Shown piece by piece: positions 54,558-55,386 of a stretch of DNA of 55,386 nt. The notes under the pieces are model-generated. The model had not been told where the DNA came from. It saw only the letters and a program-made list of their open reading frames with translations, and did no database searches. A program made the translations under genes and the position numbers. Numbering within the stretch: position 1 is the first letter of the stretch; each line of letters begins with the position of its first letter. Source of the DNA: Oscillospiraceae bacterium (GTDB lineage: Bacteria; Bacillota; Clostridia; Oscillospirales; Oscillospiraceae). Location: the NCBI GenBank assembly GCA_017409205.1, contig JAFQTF010000016.1, forward strand, positions 1-55,386, written 5' to 3'.

Positions 54558-55386
54558 GCGTCACACTGGCCAAAAGCGCCGGCTTCTGCTTTGGCGTCAG
54601 CCGGGCAGTGGAGCTGGTGGAACAGGCGGCCCAGTCCGGTAAAAAGGTGGCAACCCTGGGCCCCATCATTCACAACCGGCATGTGGTGGACAAGTTTGAA
54701 GCCATGGGCGTCCGGGTCATTGAACAGCCGGAGGAGGCAAAGCCGGAGGAAACAGTCATCATCCGTTCCCACGGCGTTTCCCGCGCAGTGTATGAGCGGC
54801 TGGAAAAGACCGGCTGTGAAATCATCGATGCCACCTGCCCCTTTGTCAAACGGATCCACGGCATTGTCAGCCGGGCAGAGGAAGAGGGCAGGCTTCCCGT
54901 CATCATCGGAACACCCACCCATCCGGAGGTGGAGGGCATCGCCGGATGGTGCAGCGACTGCCGGGTTTTCGCCGGGCTGGAGGAACTGAAAAAATGGGCG
55001 GAATCTGAAGAAAGTCTTAAGAATTCGTCAATTTGCATGGTTTCGCAGACGACGTCCACGGAATCTTTGTGGAAATCGTGCGGAAATTTTGCAAAAAAAC
55101 AGTTTACTAACCTGAAAATTTTTGATACAATATGTAGAGCAACTGAGTATAGGCAAAGCGAAGCAGCAGAACTGAGTGAAATTTGTCAGGCAATGGTCGT
55201 TGTAGGAGACCCCAAGAGTTCCAACACAGGCCGTCTCGCTATGATTTGCCGAGAGCACTGCGACAAGGTCTTCCTGGTGGATAACGCCGCTGAATTGAGG
55301 GCCGAAGAGTTTTGCGGTGTTACTGATGTTGGTATCACGGCCGGTGCGTCGACGCCGGCGTGGATTATAAAGGAGGTCAACAAGAC
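54554..55386 (+). CDS. ispH: 4-hydroxy-3-methylbut-2-enyl diphosphate reductase IspH, cut by window end
   Basis: The last enzyme of the MEP isoprenoid pathway, a 4Fe-4S protein giving IPP and DMAPP; about 277 residues are visible and the frame is open at the right edge. The cluster cysteines are in SAGFCFGVSRAVE, DATCPFVKR and FDTICRATEYRQSEA; IRSHGVSR, GTPTHPEVEGIAGWC, VSQTTSTES and SSNTGRLA (SxN active-site motif) are present. The sequence ends at GITAGASTPAWIIKEV, close to the end of the IspH domain. In many Clostridia the gene continues into ribosomal protein S1, so a fusion is possible beyond the edge. It overlaps the cmk stop. Codon choice turns AT-rich from about 55010. Confidence 0.93.
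   Translation, partial: MSVTLAKSAGFCFGVSRAVELVEQAAQSGKKVATLGPIIHNRHVVDKFEAMGVRVIEQPEEAKPEETVIIRSHGVSRAVYERLEKTGCEIIDATCPFVKRIHGIVSRAEEEGRLPVIIGTPTHPEVEGIAGWCSDCRVFAGLEELKKWAESEESLKNSSICMVSQTTSTESLWKSCGNFAKKQFTNLKIFDTICRATEYRQSEAAELSEICQAMVVVGDPKSSNTGRLAMICREHCDKVFLVDNAAELRAEEFCGVTDVGITAGASTPAWIIKEVNK

Overview
The window looks like the chromosome of a strictly anaerobic, peptide-fermenting Clostridia species, most likely from the Oscillospirales (Ruminococcaceae/Oscillospiraceae) gut lineage. The basis is the GC-rich codon choice combined with clear Firmicutes sigma-A promoters (TTGACA/TATAAT with 17-bp spacers), an oxygen-independent NrdD ribonucleotide reductase under two NrdR boxes, an F-type ATP synthase whose c subunit carries a Na+-type two-carboxylate site, and the dnaG-sigma and cmk-ispH gene orders typical of Clostridia. 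The lineage is an inference; no 16S gene is present. I found no rRNA, tRNA, CRISPR array or transposase.

Layout. 1-1570: the edge of a decayed integrative element (a partial gene, a DUF4314 gene and a gene fusing an element protein to the tail of a sigma factor), followed by a membrane anti-sigma-like gene. 2000-8160: an oligopeptide ABC transporter operon, oppBCDFA, whose binding protein OppA has its halves in swapped order. 8200-12770: an M28 aminopeptidase, a small secreted protein, a cysteine desulfidase (CyuA) and asnS. 12900-14880: an LtaS-like sulfatase-fold enzyme. 15040-22500 (minus strand): a complete ATP synthase operon, atpZ-I-B-E-F-H-A-G-D-C. 22690-26670: recD2, comF, mreB. 26690-32940 (minus): a lipoprotein with three tandem membrane paralogues, a ribbon-helix-helix/SPFH pair, a Cys-rich conserved protein and galM; a small-RNA candidate lies at about 29374-29447 on the plus strand. 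33040-41350: nrdD, then on the minus strand tmcAL-yitT-hydrolase-VOC, then ackA and pepT. 41390-43940 (minus): an autoregulated XRE/membrane-protein operon, an acidic-tail membrane protein and birA. 44250-46620: an M29 aminopeptidase, a sugar acetyltransferase and rpmE. 46650-55386: hflX, yigZ, dgt, a small foreign-looking membrane gene, dnaG, two overlapping sigma-type genes, cmk and the start of ispH (cut by the window end).

How the genes fit together. Opp imports peptides. The M28, PepT and M29 peptidases cut them, CyuA degrades cysteine, and AckA makes ATP from acetyl phosphate and releases acetate. TmcAL, divergent from ackA, uses acetate to modify tRNA. The predicted Na+-coupled ATP synthase would connect to a sodium gradient. 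The most unusual items are the circularly permuted OppA, the pair of sigma proteins behind dnaG (one short but intact, one degenerate but with a region 1.1-like start), the three-operator XRE promoter, the promoter-terminator small-RNA candidate, and an intergenic inverted-repeat element that supplies the pepT promoter.
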